A stretch of 64,000 nt of DNA from Flavobacterium sp. CF108 (lineage in GTDB: Bacteria; Bacteroidota; Bacteroidia; Flavobacteriales; Flavobacteriaceae): positions 62,001 to 126,000 of the forward strand of contig NZ_FQWW01000009.1 of assembly GCF_900129795.1 (NCBI RefSeq). Reading direction: 5' to 3'. The position numbers were made by a program, and so were the translations under genes. Shown one piece after another: positions 8,415-15,501 of this stretch. Below the pieces are notes generated by a model, which did not search any database, had not been told where the DNA came from, and worked only from the letters and a program-made list of their open reading frames with translations. The first letter of the stretch is position 1. Each line of letters begins with the position of its first letter.

Positions 8415-9509
8415 ATGTTTAAAAAAAACAGCCCCAAAATTCTTATTCTTACCTTTTTAAGTTTATTTTTTTCCATCAATTCATTTTCTCAAAAAAATCT
8501 TTATGCCGGAATTGAAGTTGGCCGAAGAGCTATAAAAGTTTCAGTTCTGGATGTAAGTAATATCAAAAAAGCCGATTATAAAATTCTTTCTTTCTGGACT
8601 GAGAGAATCAATTTTGCCGAACATATTGCTAATACCGGCGAACTTACTGTAGACGATATTAACAAAGCCAGTACTATAGCAGCAGAACAATTGGTAAAAA
8701 TTAGAGCCGAATATAAAATGCCCGAAACCAACATTTTTATTGTAGCCGCTCCTGTTTTTTCATCTGCCCGCAACGCTGATGTTTTAAAAAATAAAATTGC
8801 TACGCTAACAAACAAAGAACTAGAGATACTTAATGTTAACGAAGAGGCAAAAACACTAGTTAAAGGTGCAATGCCTCCTGTTGATTATTCTAATGCTTTT
8901 TTGCTTGATATTGGCGCACAAACTACTAAAGGCGGATACATTGATGAGCTTGAAGATAACAAATTAGAGTTTATTCCTTTGGAGCTTGATTTTGGTACAA
9001 TGACACTTACTGATGCAGTGAAAAAAACGGTTGTAAATCAAAGTCAGGTTAATGATATGTCGGCATATCAGGAAAAATCTTTTGATTTTAACTCGGTGCT
9101 GCGTAAGAAAGTGCAGGCATTGCTGGACAAAAATCCTCTTTTATTAAAAAAAGACAAAATATATTTATCAGGTGGAGCTGTCTGGGCTTTTGCAACTCTA
9201 TATTATAATGAAAATGTAAAAGAGCATTATATTTCTTTAAACATGGAAGATATTCTTAATTACGATGCAATCCTTAAAAATAACTTCGTTAAATTCACTA
9301 ACCTTGCTAAAACCAATAAAGAAGCAGCAAGAGTTTTGAGTACTTATAATCAGGAATACCTAATTTCTGCAAACAACATATTAATTGCCTGCCTAGAAGG
9401 TGTTCCAAATTTAGAGACAAAGAAAGTATACTTTGTAAAAGAAGGACAAGTAACCTGGCTTATTTCATACATTGCCGATCGTTCTAAAAAAGTAAATACT
9501 AATTTTTAA
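8415..9509 (+). CDS. Exported Ppx/GppA-like (ASKHA fold) protein
   Basis: A 364-aa protein with a signal peptide (cleavage expected after ...SINSFSQ). The mature part has ASKHA-type motifs: phosphate-1-like YAGIEVGRRAIKVSVLDV, NVNEEAKTLVKGA (compare GEEEA in exopolyphosphatases), phosphate-2-like AFLLDIGAQTTKGGYI, and a late glycine motif IYLSGGAVWAFA. This is the order expected for Ppx/GppA phosphatases, but the predicted location is periplasmic, which is unusual for the fold. Catalytic competence is uncertain, because the second phosphate loop lacks the usual GGGS. The gene is monocistronic between two copies of the same terminator. Confidence 0.55.
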   Translation: MFKKNSPKILILTFLSLFFSINSFSQKNLYAGIEVGRRAIKVSVLDVSNIKKADYKILSFWTERINFAEHIANTGELTVDDINKASTIAAEQLVKIRAEYKMPETNIFIVAAPVFSSARNADVLKNKIATLTNKELEILNVNEEAKTLVKGAMPPVDYSNAFLLDIGAQTTKGGYIDELEDNKLEFIPLELDFGTMTLTDAVKKTVVNQSQVNDMSAYQEKSFDFNSVLRKKVQALLDKNPLLLKKDKIYLSGGAVWAFATLYYNENVKEHYISLNMEDILNYDAILKNNFVKFTNLAKTNKEAARVLSTYNQEYLISANNILIACLEGVPNLETKKVYFVKEGQVTWLISYIADRSKKVNTNF

Positions 9510-9534
9510 GATCATCCTTTATAATCCATACCAA

Positions 9535-9562
9535 AGCTTCAGAGAAATCTGGAGCTTTTTTT
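9535..9562 (+). terminator. Rho-independent terminator after Ppx/GppA-like gene (repeated type)
   Basis: AGCTTCAG (9535-9542), AGAAAT, CTGGAGCT (9549-9556), then a T-run. Third copy of the hairpin seen at 5899 and 8262. Confidence 0.85.
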
Positions 9563-9719
9563 ATTGAACATAATTGAAACTCAATAATTTAAGAAAAATC
9601 CTAAAAAAATTAAATAATACGCATCTGATTTAGAGAATAAATTAATTTGTAGAATTTTTCTTAATTTAATTTGTAAAAAGCTGTATTTTAGCTGTTTATA
9701 AATTAATAATTTTAATTTT

Positions 9720-10694
9720 ATGTATTCAATAGCTCAATACACAGATTTTTTTATTAGTTATTTAGAGAATCAAACTATAGACAAAGAGCCTAAAAATCTT
9801 TATGAGCCTATAAATTATATAATGTCATTGGGAGGAAAAAGAATACGACCGGTTCTTACTTTACTTACTACAGAAATTTTTGGTACAGACTACAAATTAG
9901 CATTACCAGCAGCTTTAGCCATAGAGGTTTTTCATAATTCTTCACTAGTTCATGACGATATTATAGACGAAGATCCTATAAGAAGAGGAAAACCAACCGT
10001 ACATAAAAAATGGAATACTAACGTCGCAATTCTTGCCGGAGATGCCATGATTATTCTAACCTATCACTATCTGCAAAGTTACGAACCCAATCTTGCCAAA
10101 ACTTTGACTAAAGCAATGAACAAAATGGGGATCGAAGTTTGCGAAGGGCAAACATGGGATGTTGATTTTGAAACGCGACAAGATGTTACGGTTTCAGAAT
10201 ACCTAAAAATGATTGAGTGCAAAACCGGAGCGCTCATAGCTACATCAATAAAAATAGGTGCCATTATTGCTCAAACTTCTCCCGAAAACTGCGATTTAAT
10301 TTATGATTTCGGGCTTAATTTGGGCTTAGCATTTCAGCTGCAAGACGATTATTTGGATCTTTTTGGTGATACTCCAACCTTCGGAAGGCGATTATGCGGC
10401 GATATTATTTCGAATAAAAAAACCTATTTATATTTCAAAGCTCTTGAAGTTCTAACTGAAAGCGAAAAAGAACAATTAATGGAATTGTATGCCGTTCGAC
10501 TTGATGATAATGTCAAAAAAATTGAAACCATTACAGCATTATTTTTGAAATCTGGAGTACCAAAAGCTTCTCAGGAATCTATTAGAAAATATACTTCTAA
10601 AGCTTCTGAAATTTTAGACAAGATTAATATAGATGAAGATAAAAAAGCATTATTGAGAGCTTTTGCAGAGAGTTTAATTGGAAGAAGAGTTTAA
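9720..10694 (+). CDS. Polyprenyl (all-trans) diphosphate synthase
   Basis: A 324-aa soluble prenyltransferase that condenses isopentenyl diphosphate onto allylic diphosphates. Seen motifs: the substrate loop GGKRIRPVL, the first Asp-rich motif HDDIIDED (DDxxD) followed by RRGKPTVH, the G-Q-x-x-D-like GQTWDVDFE, and the second Asp-rich motif LAFQLQDDYLDLFGD. The two small residues before the first DDxxD suggest a medium or long chain product, perhaps the menaquinone side chain or undecaprenyl-type chains; the length is inferred, not proven. It is monocistronic, convergent with the 108-aa gene. Confidence 0.88.
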   Translation: MYSIAQYTDFFISYLENQTIDKEPKNLYEPINYIMSLGGKRIRPVLTLLTTEIFGTDYKLALPAALAIEVFHNSSLVHDDIIDEDPIRRGKPTVHKKWNTNVAILAGDAMIILTYHYLQSYEPNLAKTLTKAMNKMGIEVCEGQTWDVDFETRQDVTVSEYLKMIECKTGALIATSIKIGAIIAQTSPENCDLIYDFGLNLGLAFQLQDDYLDLFGDTPTFGRRLCGDIISNKKTYLYFKALEVLTESEKEQLMELYAVRLDDNVKKIETITALFLKSGVPKASQESIRKYTSKASEILDKINIDEDKKALLRAFAESLIGRRV

Positions 10695-10708
10695 ATTTAG
10701 CATATGTA

Positions 10709-11035
10709 TTAAATGTTCGTTTCTAATAAATCATTGACCTCATCCAAAAATTCAAATTCATCCAAAGGAAAAAGCTGCAGCACTAACTCTAAAATAAGCC
10801 CTACATTAATAGATTGATTTTTTCCTGTTTCTGAAATTTTATGCGTTTCGTGATCTACCGCCAAAATACATAATTGCAGCATATTTTTAATAACGCAGCC
10901 TAGCTCATAATAATTTATCAATTTAATTTCGGCAGTATAAATATCTTTTTCATCATTAGCACGTTTTAGGGTATTGAAGTACAATGCGGATAGCTTTTTA
11001 ATATTGTCTAAATTTTTAGTTTGTTTTGTTTCCAT
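10709..11035 (-). CDS. Hypothetical protein, divergent from XRE regulator
   Basis: A 108-aa acidic, mostly helical protein that I do not recognise. It has no signal peptide or membrane segment; the C-terminus is very acidic (PLDEFEFLDEVNDLLE). It starts at an ATG 121 bp from the start of the XRE-type regulator gene on the other strand. The shared intergenic region carries two copies of a palindrome, so the regulator may control it. A toxin-antitoxin or plasmid-addiction role is possible but unsupported. Confidence 0.6.
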   Translation of the reverse strand: METKQTKNLDNIKKLSALYFNTLKRANDEKDIYTAEIKLINYYELGCVIKNMLQLCILAVDHETHKISETGKNQSINVGLILELVLQLFPLDEFEFLDEVNDLLETNI

Positions 11036-11085
11036 AATTATCTATTCTTCTACTTTATTTTTACTTGATCCAATCTTTACATTTA

Positions 11086-11151
11086 GTTATCGTATAAGAT
11101 AACCAGTTTCCGCAAATATATAACAAAATTTGAATTATCATAAAAGATAAT
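11086..11151. promoter_or_regulatory. Paired operator-like palindromes between divergent genes
   Basis: Two 18-bp sites, GTTATCGTATAAGATAAC (11086-11103) and ATTATCATAAAAGATAAT (11134-11151), share the form RTTATC-N6-GATAAY. Their centres are 48 bp apart, which is between four and five helical turns. The second ends 6 bp before the TTG start of the XRE gene, where repressor binding would block expression. XRE proteins bind such dyads, so autoregulation is likely. Confidence 0.65.
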
Positions 11152-11156
11152 TTATT

Positions 11157-11369
11157 TTGGAGCAAACTATACAACAAAAGGTTGGAAAAAGAATTCAAGA
11201 AATTAGAATTCAGAAAAATATCACTCAACAGGAATTAGCTGCAAAGTGTAATTTTGAAAAGAGCAATATGTCTCGATTAGAAAAAGGAAATGCTAATGCT
11301 ACACTTTCAACTTTAGAAAGAGTTTGTGAGGCATTGCAAATAGATTATATTGAATTATTTAGGTTTTGA
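11157..11369 (+). CDS. XRE-family helix-turn-helix regulator
   Basis: A 70-aa protein that is almost only a Cro/C1-type HTH: QQKVGKRIQEIRIQKNITQQELAAKCNFEKSNMSRLEKGNANATLSTLERVCEALQID. The recognition helix is around KSNMSRLE. The ORF can begin only at TTG (11157), because a stop lies just upstream and no ATG precedes the HTH. Two dyad sites lie directly upstream, so it probably represses itself and the divergent 108-aa gene. Confidence 0.85.
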   Translation: MEQTIQQKVGKRIQEIRIQKNITQQELAAKCNFEKSNMSRLEKGNANATLSTLERVCEALQIDYIELFRF

Positions 11370-11408
11370 ATACTTGATCTAACGCTTGTAAATAATCTAT
11401 ATTATTTC

Positions 11409-11470
11409 ACAAAGTATAAAACACAAAAACCTCACATCTGTGAGGTTTTTGTGTTTTATACTTTGTTTTA
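11409..11470. terminator. Long perfect hairpin, bidirectional terminator-like
   Basis: Perfect 27-bp arms (11409-11435 and 11440-11466) around the 4-nt loop ATCT, with core AAAAACCTCAC and T-runs in both directions. It ends the XRE unit. The rest of the gap to 11639 holds only a 13-bp tandem duplication (TGGAAATGTTATA at 11541 and 11554) and no gene. Confidence 0.7.
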
Positions 11471-11639
11471 TTAATTTTTTTCATTTGTACGAGCGGGACG
11501 CACCAATGAGAGGGGACACTACTATCAATCTCTGATTATCTGGAAATGTTATATGGAAATGTTATATGGAATTATTAACCATCAACACACCTAGTCTATT
11601 ACAAAAAAAGGTTTTCTTAAATATCAAATTATTCATTGT

Positions 11640-12053
11640 CTATTCAGCAAACATTTGATAAATGAGCACTTCTAATTTGTCATTTTTATAAAGATTTCCA
11701 TTATTCCATAAAATGACTCCATTATAAATAGTGTAATTTATAGTATACAAATATTCTTTCCCTCCTTCATAAAAATTTATGTCGAAAAACCCATTGTTCA
11801 TCTTCATATTAACATCGGCTTTAATAGGTTCTGAATTGGAGAGTCCATTAATTATCTTCTCAATCTCTGCTTCATTTGTAATAACTAAGTTTCCACTTTT
11901 AAGGTTATGACCACCATTACAAAAAACTTTATTTGTTATTGTAATTTCTTTTATTTTTGAAGTATCAATCTTCTTATTTTTATTCTCTTGTCCATTACAA
12001 GAAACAATCAAAATTAGAAATAAAAACGATATGTATCCAAGTATTTGTTTCAT
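11640..12053 (-). CDS. Putative lipoprotein, candidate immunity protein of the orphan RHS tip
   Basis: A 137-aa protein with a lipoprotein signal (lipobox ILIVSC followed by NGQEN). The mature part has beta-rich stretches (VFCNGGHNLKSGNLVITN, GFFDINFYEGGKEYLYTINYTIYNG). I do not recognise the family. It lies downstream on the same strand as the truncated RHS tip, separated only by the RAYT element. RHS toxins are usually followed directly by an immunity gene, and the zincin-tipped RHS gene nearby is likewise followed by a lipoprotein gene. The immunity role is inferred from this context only. Confidence 0.55.
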   Translation of the reverse strand: MKQILGYISFLFLILIVSCNGQENKNKKIDTSKIKEITITNKVFCNGGHNLKSGNLVITNEAEIEKIINGLSNSEPIKADVNMKMNNGFFDINFYEGGKEYLYTINYTIYNGVILWNNGNLYKNDKLEVLIYQMFAE

Positions 12054-12210
12054 AGAGATTACTATAATTTAATTTAACATTATTATTCCCGCTCTCCGAA
12101 GTGTTTTCTAATTCAATGCACGCTGCGCAAATGTCTCTGACTTTGCGCCACTTTTTAAATTTCCATCAGAAAACGAAAACGTCTAAAAGTCTCTGACTTT
12201 AAAATAGATT

Positions 12211-12810
12211 TCAATACTGATTATAACGAACAAATGATTTATTATCTAAAACATTAACAATTATATTATCTGCTTTTTCTATTTTTAGCAAGCCTGAATC
12301 ATAAACATAATTACTTGCACTTGAATAAACATAATCTGAGGCTTTAGCAACAAGTCCAGCTCTTACAGGATTTAAATGTATATAATCTAATTTAGACCAC
12401 ATAAATTCATTTGTATAAATTTCTTCTGCATGGTTTCCGTATTGCCAGAATTGGTATTCTTTATTTCTTGAATGGCTTTGTGTAGCTAACTTAAAACGTT
12501 CCAACATCCATTCTCTTCTACTTTCGGGACTATTTTGAATTTTTTCGAGAATATTTTTAGCAGTAAACTTTTTAAAATCCCTTATTAAATCTGATAATTT
12601 CCCATTTTCAGACTGAACAATTAAATGTATGTGATTACTCATAATAACATAACCATATAAAATCATTCCTTTATTCTGAATACAGTATTCTAAACTTTCA
12701 ATAACAATATCTCTATAAATCTGACGTGTAAAAATATCTACCCAGTCTACAACTGTAGAGGTTATAAAATGTGGCAATGCCTGATCCCTGATAACGTATC
12801 CTTCTTTCAT
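12211..12810 (-). CDS. REP-associated tyrosine transposase (RAYT, Y1/IS200-like)
   Basis: A 199-aa HUH enzyme that should cut and rejoin single-stranded DNA at REP sequences. Seen: the HUH motif YVIMSNHIHLIV, a helix with the candidate nucleophile Tyr in the central part (EYQFWQYGNHAEEIY), and the RAYT-typical LDYIHLNPVRAGLV. Length and motif order fit the Bacteroidota RAYT branch rather than IS200 proper, which is shorter. It lies alone inside nested inverted repeats that are its likely substrates. The frame is intact. Confidence 0.85.
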   Translation of the reverse strand: MKEGYVIRDQALPHFITSTVVDWVDIFTRQIYRDIVIESLEYCIQNKGMILYGYVIMSNHIHLIVQSENGKLSDLIRDFKKFTAKNILEKIQNSPESRREWMLERFKLATQSHSRNKEYQFWQYGNHAEEIYTNEFMWSKLDYIHLNPVRAGLVAKASDYVYSSASNYVYDSGLLKIEKADNIIVNVLDNKSFVRYNQY

Positions 12811-12939
12811 TATATTTTTTTTACAAAAATATAAGATTTAACTTATTTATTTTATCATTTCTAGAAATAGACAAGAAAAGTCAGAGACTTTTGACACGCT
12901 TATAATTTCTAAGAACAAAAAAATTGCGCAAAGTCAGAG

Positions 12940-12982
12940 TGAACTGCCCCCAAAAAGTTAGACACTATTTGGGGGCAGTTCA
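12940..12982. repeat. 43-bp relic of insertion-sequence ends inside the right REP arm
   Basis: TGAACTGCCCCCAAA (12940-12954) and its exact complement (12968-12982) surround a 13-bp core. The unit is flanked by GAG on both sides (12937-12939 and 12983-12985). Deleting it and one GAG restores the palindrome present in the left REP arm. TGA...TCA ends and a 3-bp duplication fit the IS3 superfamily, so this may be a MITE or an IS with its inside deleted. Confidence 0.65.
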
Positions 12983-13794
12983 GAGACGTTTGCGCAGCTT
13001 TTCATAAGGAACTCTTCGGAGAGCGGGTTAAAATCATTTGGATAATGTGCGTACTCTGGTTTACCATGTCCATTATCTCCCATACTCATTCTTTCATCAA
13101 TAAAATCCGTATCTGAATGATTATGATATGATTTTATTTTTTTATCGTGAGCAATTCCAGGAGATTTATCATTAATATAATAAGTTCCCAGTTGAATTTT
13201 ATTTTTACCTCCATCTCTAAAAAAATGCAAAGAAAATTCATTTTCTAAAGAATTGTCTGAAATATATTTAAAAAGACTTAGATAATTGTTTTCATTATCA
13301 TTAGTATAATCACTTGTTGATAGATAACTACCATTGCCTTTATCAGATTCTTTACTTAATTGTCCTATCAACCCAGATTTAACAGTAACACCATCTTCCT
13401 TAGTAAATTGTCCATCACCATTAGTGTCTTTCATATCAAATATTGAAGTAGTATCTTTTGTTCCACTTGAAGAAGTTATGTCTGTTATACTACTACTATC
13501 AACGGCATACATTGTATCTGTTTTTTTATCTTTTTCTTTTAAAGCTAATATAGTTCTTCCTGATTCTGTTAATAAGTATACATCCATTCCGTCAGGGTCA
13601 ATCGAATTAACTGGACTATTCATAACATAATTATATGGTGTTTCTCCAAAATATCTTTCTGCCATCGGGTCTATATTCATCCAACGCCCAAGTGCAGGGT
13701 CATAATTACGTGCTCCATAGTCGTACATGTTAAGCCCTAGTTCATCCTGTAGTTCTTTTCCATTGTACTTATACTTGTATTGTCCTGTGCAATA
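12958..13794 (-). pseudogene. Orphan RHS C-terminal tip with JAB-like toxin domain, truncated at both ends
   Basis: The open frame runs from a stop at 13795-13797. It begins with the end of an RHS core (KYKYNGKELQDELGLN, YDYGARNYDPALGRW, YNYVMNSPVNSIDPDG) and continues into a variable tip containing SLHFFRDGG, GTYYINDKSPGIA and KIKSYHNHSD. The HNH-spacing and -SYHNH- motif resemble the JAB-like polymorphic toxin domain (JAMM metal site), which I infer rather than prove. The last 23 codons (from NPLSEEF) are encoded by the RAYT element, so the native C-terminus is lost. No RHS shell precedes it. Orphan tips of this kind serve as reservoirs for replacing the tip of a full RHS gene, here the one at 15502. 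Confidence 0.7.
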
Positions 13795-13883
13795 TCAAGC
13801 TTCGCGCGAGCATCTTCTTTTTAAGAACGTTCTTTTTCATTTTTCCTACTTGGTAAAAATAGAAAAATAAATAGATTATATTC

Positions 13884-13938
13884 TCAAATGAAAAGAAAAA
13901 ATATAATTATTTTTCTTACAATTTTTCTTTTCATTTGA
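13884..13938. repeat. 17-bp inverted repeat with 21-nt loop
   Basis: Perfect arms TCAAATGAAAAGAAAAA (13884-13900) and its complement (13922-13938). It lies just downstream of the small membrane protein gene on the minus strand and may act as its terminator. Confidence 0.5.
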
Positions 13939-13953
13939 AAAAAAATAAATTCA

Positions 13954-14115
13954 TTATTTCTTTCCAAATATTTTAGTGAATGGTATTTTCGGAAGTACTT
14001 TTTCAAAAAAATTCGTTATTAGTGGTATTCTGTCTTTTTCGACAAAATTTAATATAATAGTCATCACAACGATGAAGACTAAAACAATTATTAATGATAA
14101 TAAGATTGTGTTCAT
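13954..14115 (-). CDS. Small single-pass membrane protein, hypothetical
   Basis: A 53-aa protein beginning MNTILLSLIIVLVFIVVMTIIL, a single strongly hydrophobic helix, then a basic tail (FFEKVLPKIPFTKIFGKK). An upstream in-frame ATG at 14145 would add ten residues (MGIFIYKRNI); the inner ATG gives the more usual start for a membrane helix. It sits in the RHS island between the full RHS operon and the orphan tip. It could be a small immunity or accessory protein, but nothing in the sequence proves this. Confidence 0.45.
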   Translation of the reverse strand: MNTILLSLIIVLVFIVVMTIILNFVEKDRIPLITNFFEKVLPKIPFTKIFGKK

Positions 14116-14556
14116 GATATTTCGTTTATATATAAATATTCCCATTTTCTAAAAAAGTTGATTTTTTTTTAAATTATTTTTTTATTCGCCTATTAGGGTT
14201 TTAGACTCTAAAAAAGGACGGTTTCTAAAAATCCCAGCGTCTGCAAGGTATTTACAAGCCTTAAAATAAAATAGGACACTAAAAACTGCCCTGCCTAACC
14301 TTTTGTTTTTTTTCATTTTTACAAATTAAAGCAGCGTATTTTAGATATGCTGTGACATGGATTTACAGCAACATTATATATTCGGGAGATTAAAAAAAGT
14401 TGAAGATTTCAACTATTTTCGATGGATTGGAAGGCTCGATTTTTTTGGAAGGATGCCTTCCTTAATATTTCAATTGAAAAAAAAACATTCCTGGCATTCT
14501 TCCAAAAAAATGAGCATAGCCCTTGTGGCGATTGAACAAATAATTAAGGTTCGTAG

Positions 14557-14816
14557 TGCGTTGGCAGAAGCGTCGGCCTTGGGGGGTGGCGCGTCGGGAG
14601 TGCGGCTATTTTACATAACGAGCTTATAGTGAAGGGCAAAGCGAACCCGAAGGGCCTGCACTATAATTGCTTGTTATGTAACATAGCTTGGGAGTGGGCT
14701 GGGCTTTGAGCGTTGGGAGCAGCTTATTGCAATTGTGGAGCCTGCGGAACAACTTGCAATGTGCTGCAGGAGCGCTGGCAGAAGCCCAGACCGCAGGAGC
14801 GTCGGCTGAGGAATTC
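14557..14816. other. G+C-rich non-coding segment with imperfect long hairpin
   Basis: This stretch is visibly richer in G and C than everything around it. It contains the hairpin 14611-14631 / 14659-14681 (TTACATAACGAGC-type arms, with three unpaired bases on the 3' side). It also has two copies of a motif of the form GCGYTGGCAGAAGC (about 14560 and 14773). Frames through it give low-complexity Ala/Gly translations without family resemblance. I see no RNA gene I can name. It is probably a foreign or repeated element within the RHS island. Confidence 0.4.
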
Positions 14817-14930
14817 AATATTAGTAACTTAACCAATGATAATGGTTTTCCATTAGGTTACTGTGACGGTACTAAAATAGTAGAAAAAAGATTCAATATC
14901 ACCGCAGGTACATTTACGGCTATTCCCTAA
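14817..14930 (+). pseudogene. 3' fragment of an unidentified gene
   Basis: The last 37 codons before a TAA at 14928, reading NISNLTNDNGFPLGYCDG and KIVEKRFNITAGTFTAIP, return to normal flavobacterial codon use after the G+C-rich segment. They are followed by a proper terminator. That suggests the true end of a gene whose 5' part was replaced. I cannot name the family. Confidence 0.3.
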
Positions 14931-14954
14931 ACATGTAGCAACTCCATAAAAACC

Positions 14955-14986
14955 AAAAGCCACTCCGATATTGAAGTGGCTTTTTT
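14955..14986 (+). terminator. Rho-independent terminator
   Basis: Arms AAAAGCCACT (14955-14964) and AGTGGCTTTT (14975-14984) with a continuing T-run. It follows the gene fragment ending at 14930. Confidence 0.75.
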
Positions 14987-15067
14987 GATTATTGTTGTGA
15001 GTACAGTTTATAAACTGCTCTATCCGTTGACGAAATTTAGTATATTTCCGAGCTATCTGGTTTTATC

Positions 15068-15496
15068 TTATCGAGAAATCCTGCTTAATATAAATTTATA
15101 ATCTGTATTCAATTGAGAGAGTTCAAGTGTTTCTATATTATTTGCAATGTTAAATTTAAAGATAAACTCTGTACCAGTTGCAAAAAAAGCGTTTCTATCA
15201 TTTGCAGATTTAAAAGAGAAAACAATTCTATCGTTTTTAGATGAAAACTGAAAATCACAGTATTTTTTTTCCAAAGATTTTATATTTCCAGTTCCATCTT
15301 CAGAAAAAAGTATGGTTGGACACACGTTATACGAGGTCTCTTCACCACCTCCAGTACTTTTGCACATTTGCCATACACCAAATACAGAACCATCTAATTG
15401 TTGTTGTTTTATGTTTATTACTTCTGCCTTTTGTTTTGTATTCTTATTACAACATATCAGTGCCAAACTTATAAATATAATTAATTTTGTTTTCAT
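15068..15496 (-). CDS. Putative lipoprotein, candidate immunity protein of the zincin-tipped RHS
   Basis: A 142-aa protein with a short lipoprotein signal (MKTKLIIFISLALICC, Cys at 15-16). The mature part looks like a small beta-barrel: GVWQMCKSTGGG, CPTILFSEDGTGNIKS, YCDFQFSSKNDRIVFSF, TEFIFKFNIANNIETLELSQL. This resembles lipocalin-like lipoproteins of Bacteroidota. Its ATG lies 5 nt after the stop of the 1444-aa RHS gene, so it is almost certainly in the same operon. Directly downstream of a polymorphic toxin is the standard place for immunity genes. An extracytoplasmic lipoprotein would suit a toxin acting outside the cytoplasm. Confidence 0.65.
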   Translation of the reverse strand: MKTKLIIFISLALICCNKNTKQKAEVINIKQQQLDGSVFGVWQMCKSTGGGEETSYNVCPTILFSEDGTGNIKSLEKKYCDFQFSSKNDRIVFSFKSANDRNAFFATGTEFIFKFNIANNIETLELSQLNTDYKFILSRISR

Positions 15497-15501
15497 GAAT
15501 A

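Larger units (their letters stand above)
12088..13027. mobile_element. REP-flanked RAYT element (REPtron-like)
   Basis: A 940-bp unit bounded by perfect 14-bp inverted ends CCCGCTCTCCGAAG (12088-12101) and its complement (13014-13027). Further in on both sides are inverted copies of a palindromic module (left 12125-12148; right about 12926-12998, interrupted) and then a second dyad, AAAAGTCTCTGACTTT (12185-12200), complementary to 12877-12892. The only gene is the RAYT transposase. The element truncates an RHS toxin gene on its right side. No clear target duplication is visible, as expected for single-strand HUH transposition. Confidence 0.75.

Noticed and set aside
10709..11369. Toxin-antitoxin pair (108-aa protein with XRE regulator)
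   Set aside because: The genes are divergent rather than in one operon, and the 108-aa protein has no toxin resemblance.
11480..11520. Segment GAGCGGGACGC resembling the RAYT element end
   Set aside because: Only about seven bases match GAGCGGG, and the surrounding sequence is different.
14357..14629. 90-codon open frame on the plus strand
   Set aside because: The second half runs into the G+C-rich patch with Ala/Gly-rich translation, and nothing resembles a known family; kept only as part of the non-coding segment.
14611..14681. Integron attC site
   Set aside because: The arms lack the R'/R'' core sequences (GTTRRRY and RYYYAAC) in proper form, and no integron integrase is in the window; recorded only as an asymmetric hairpin.
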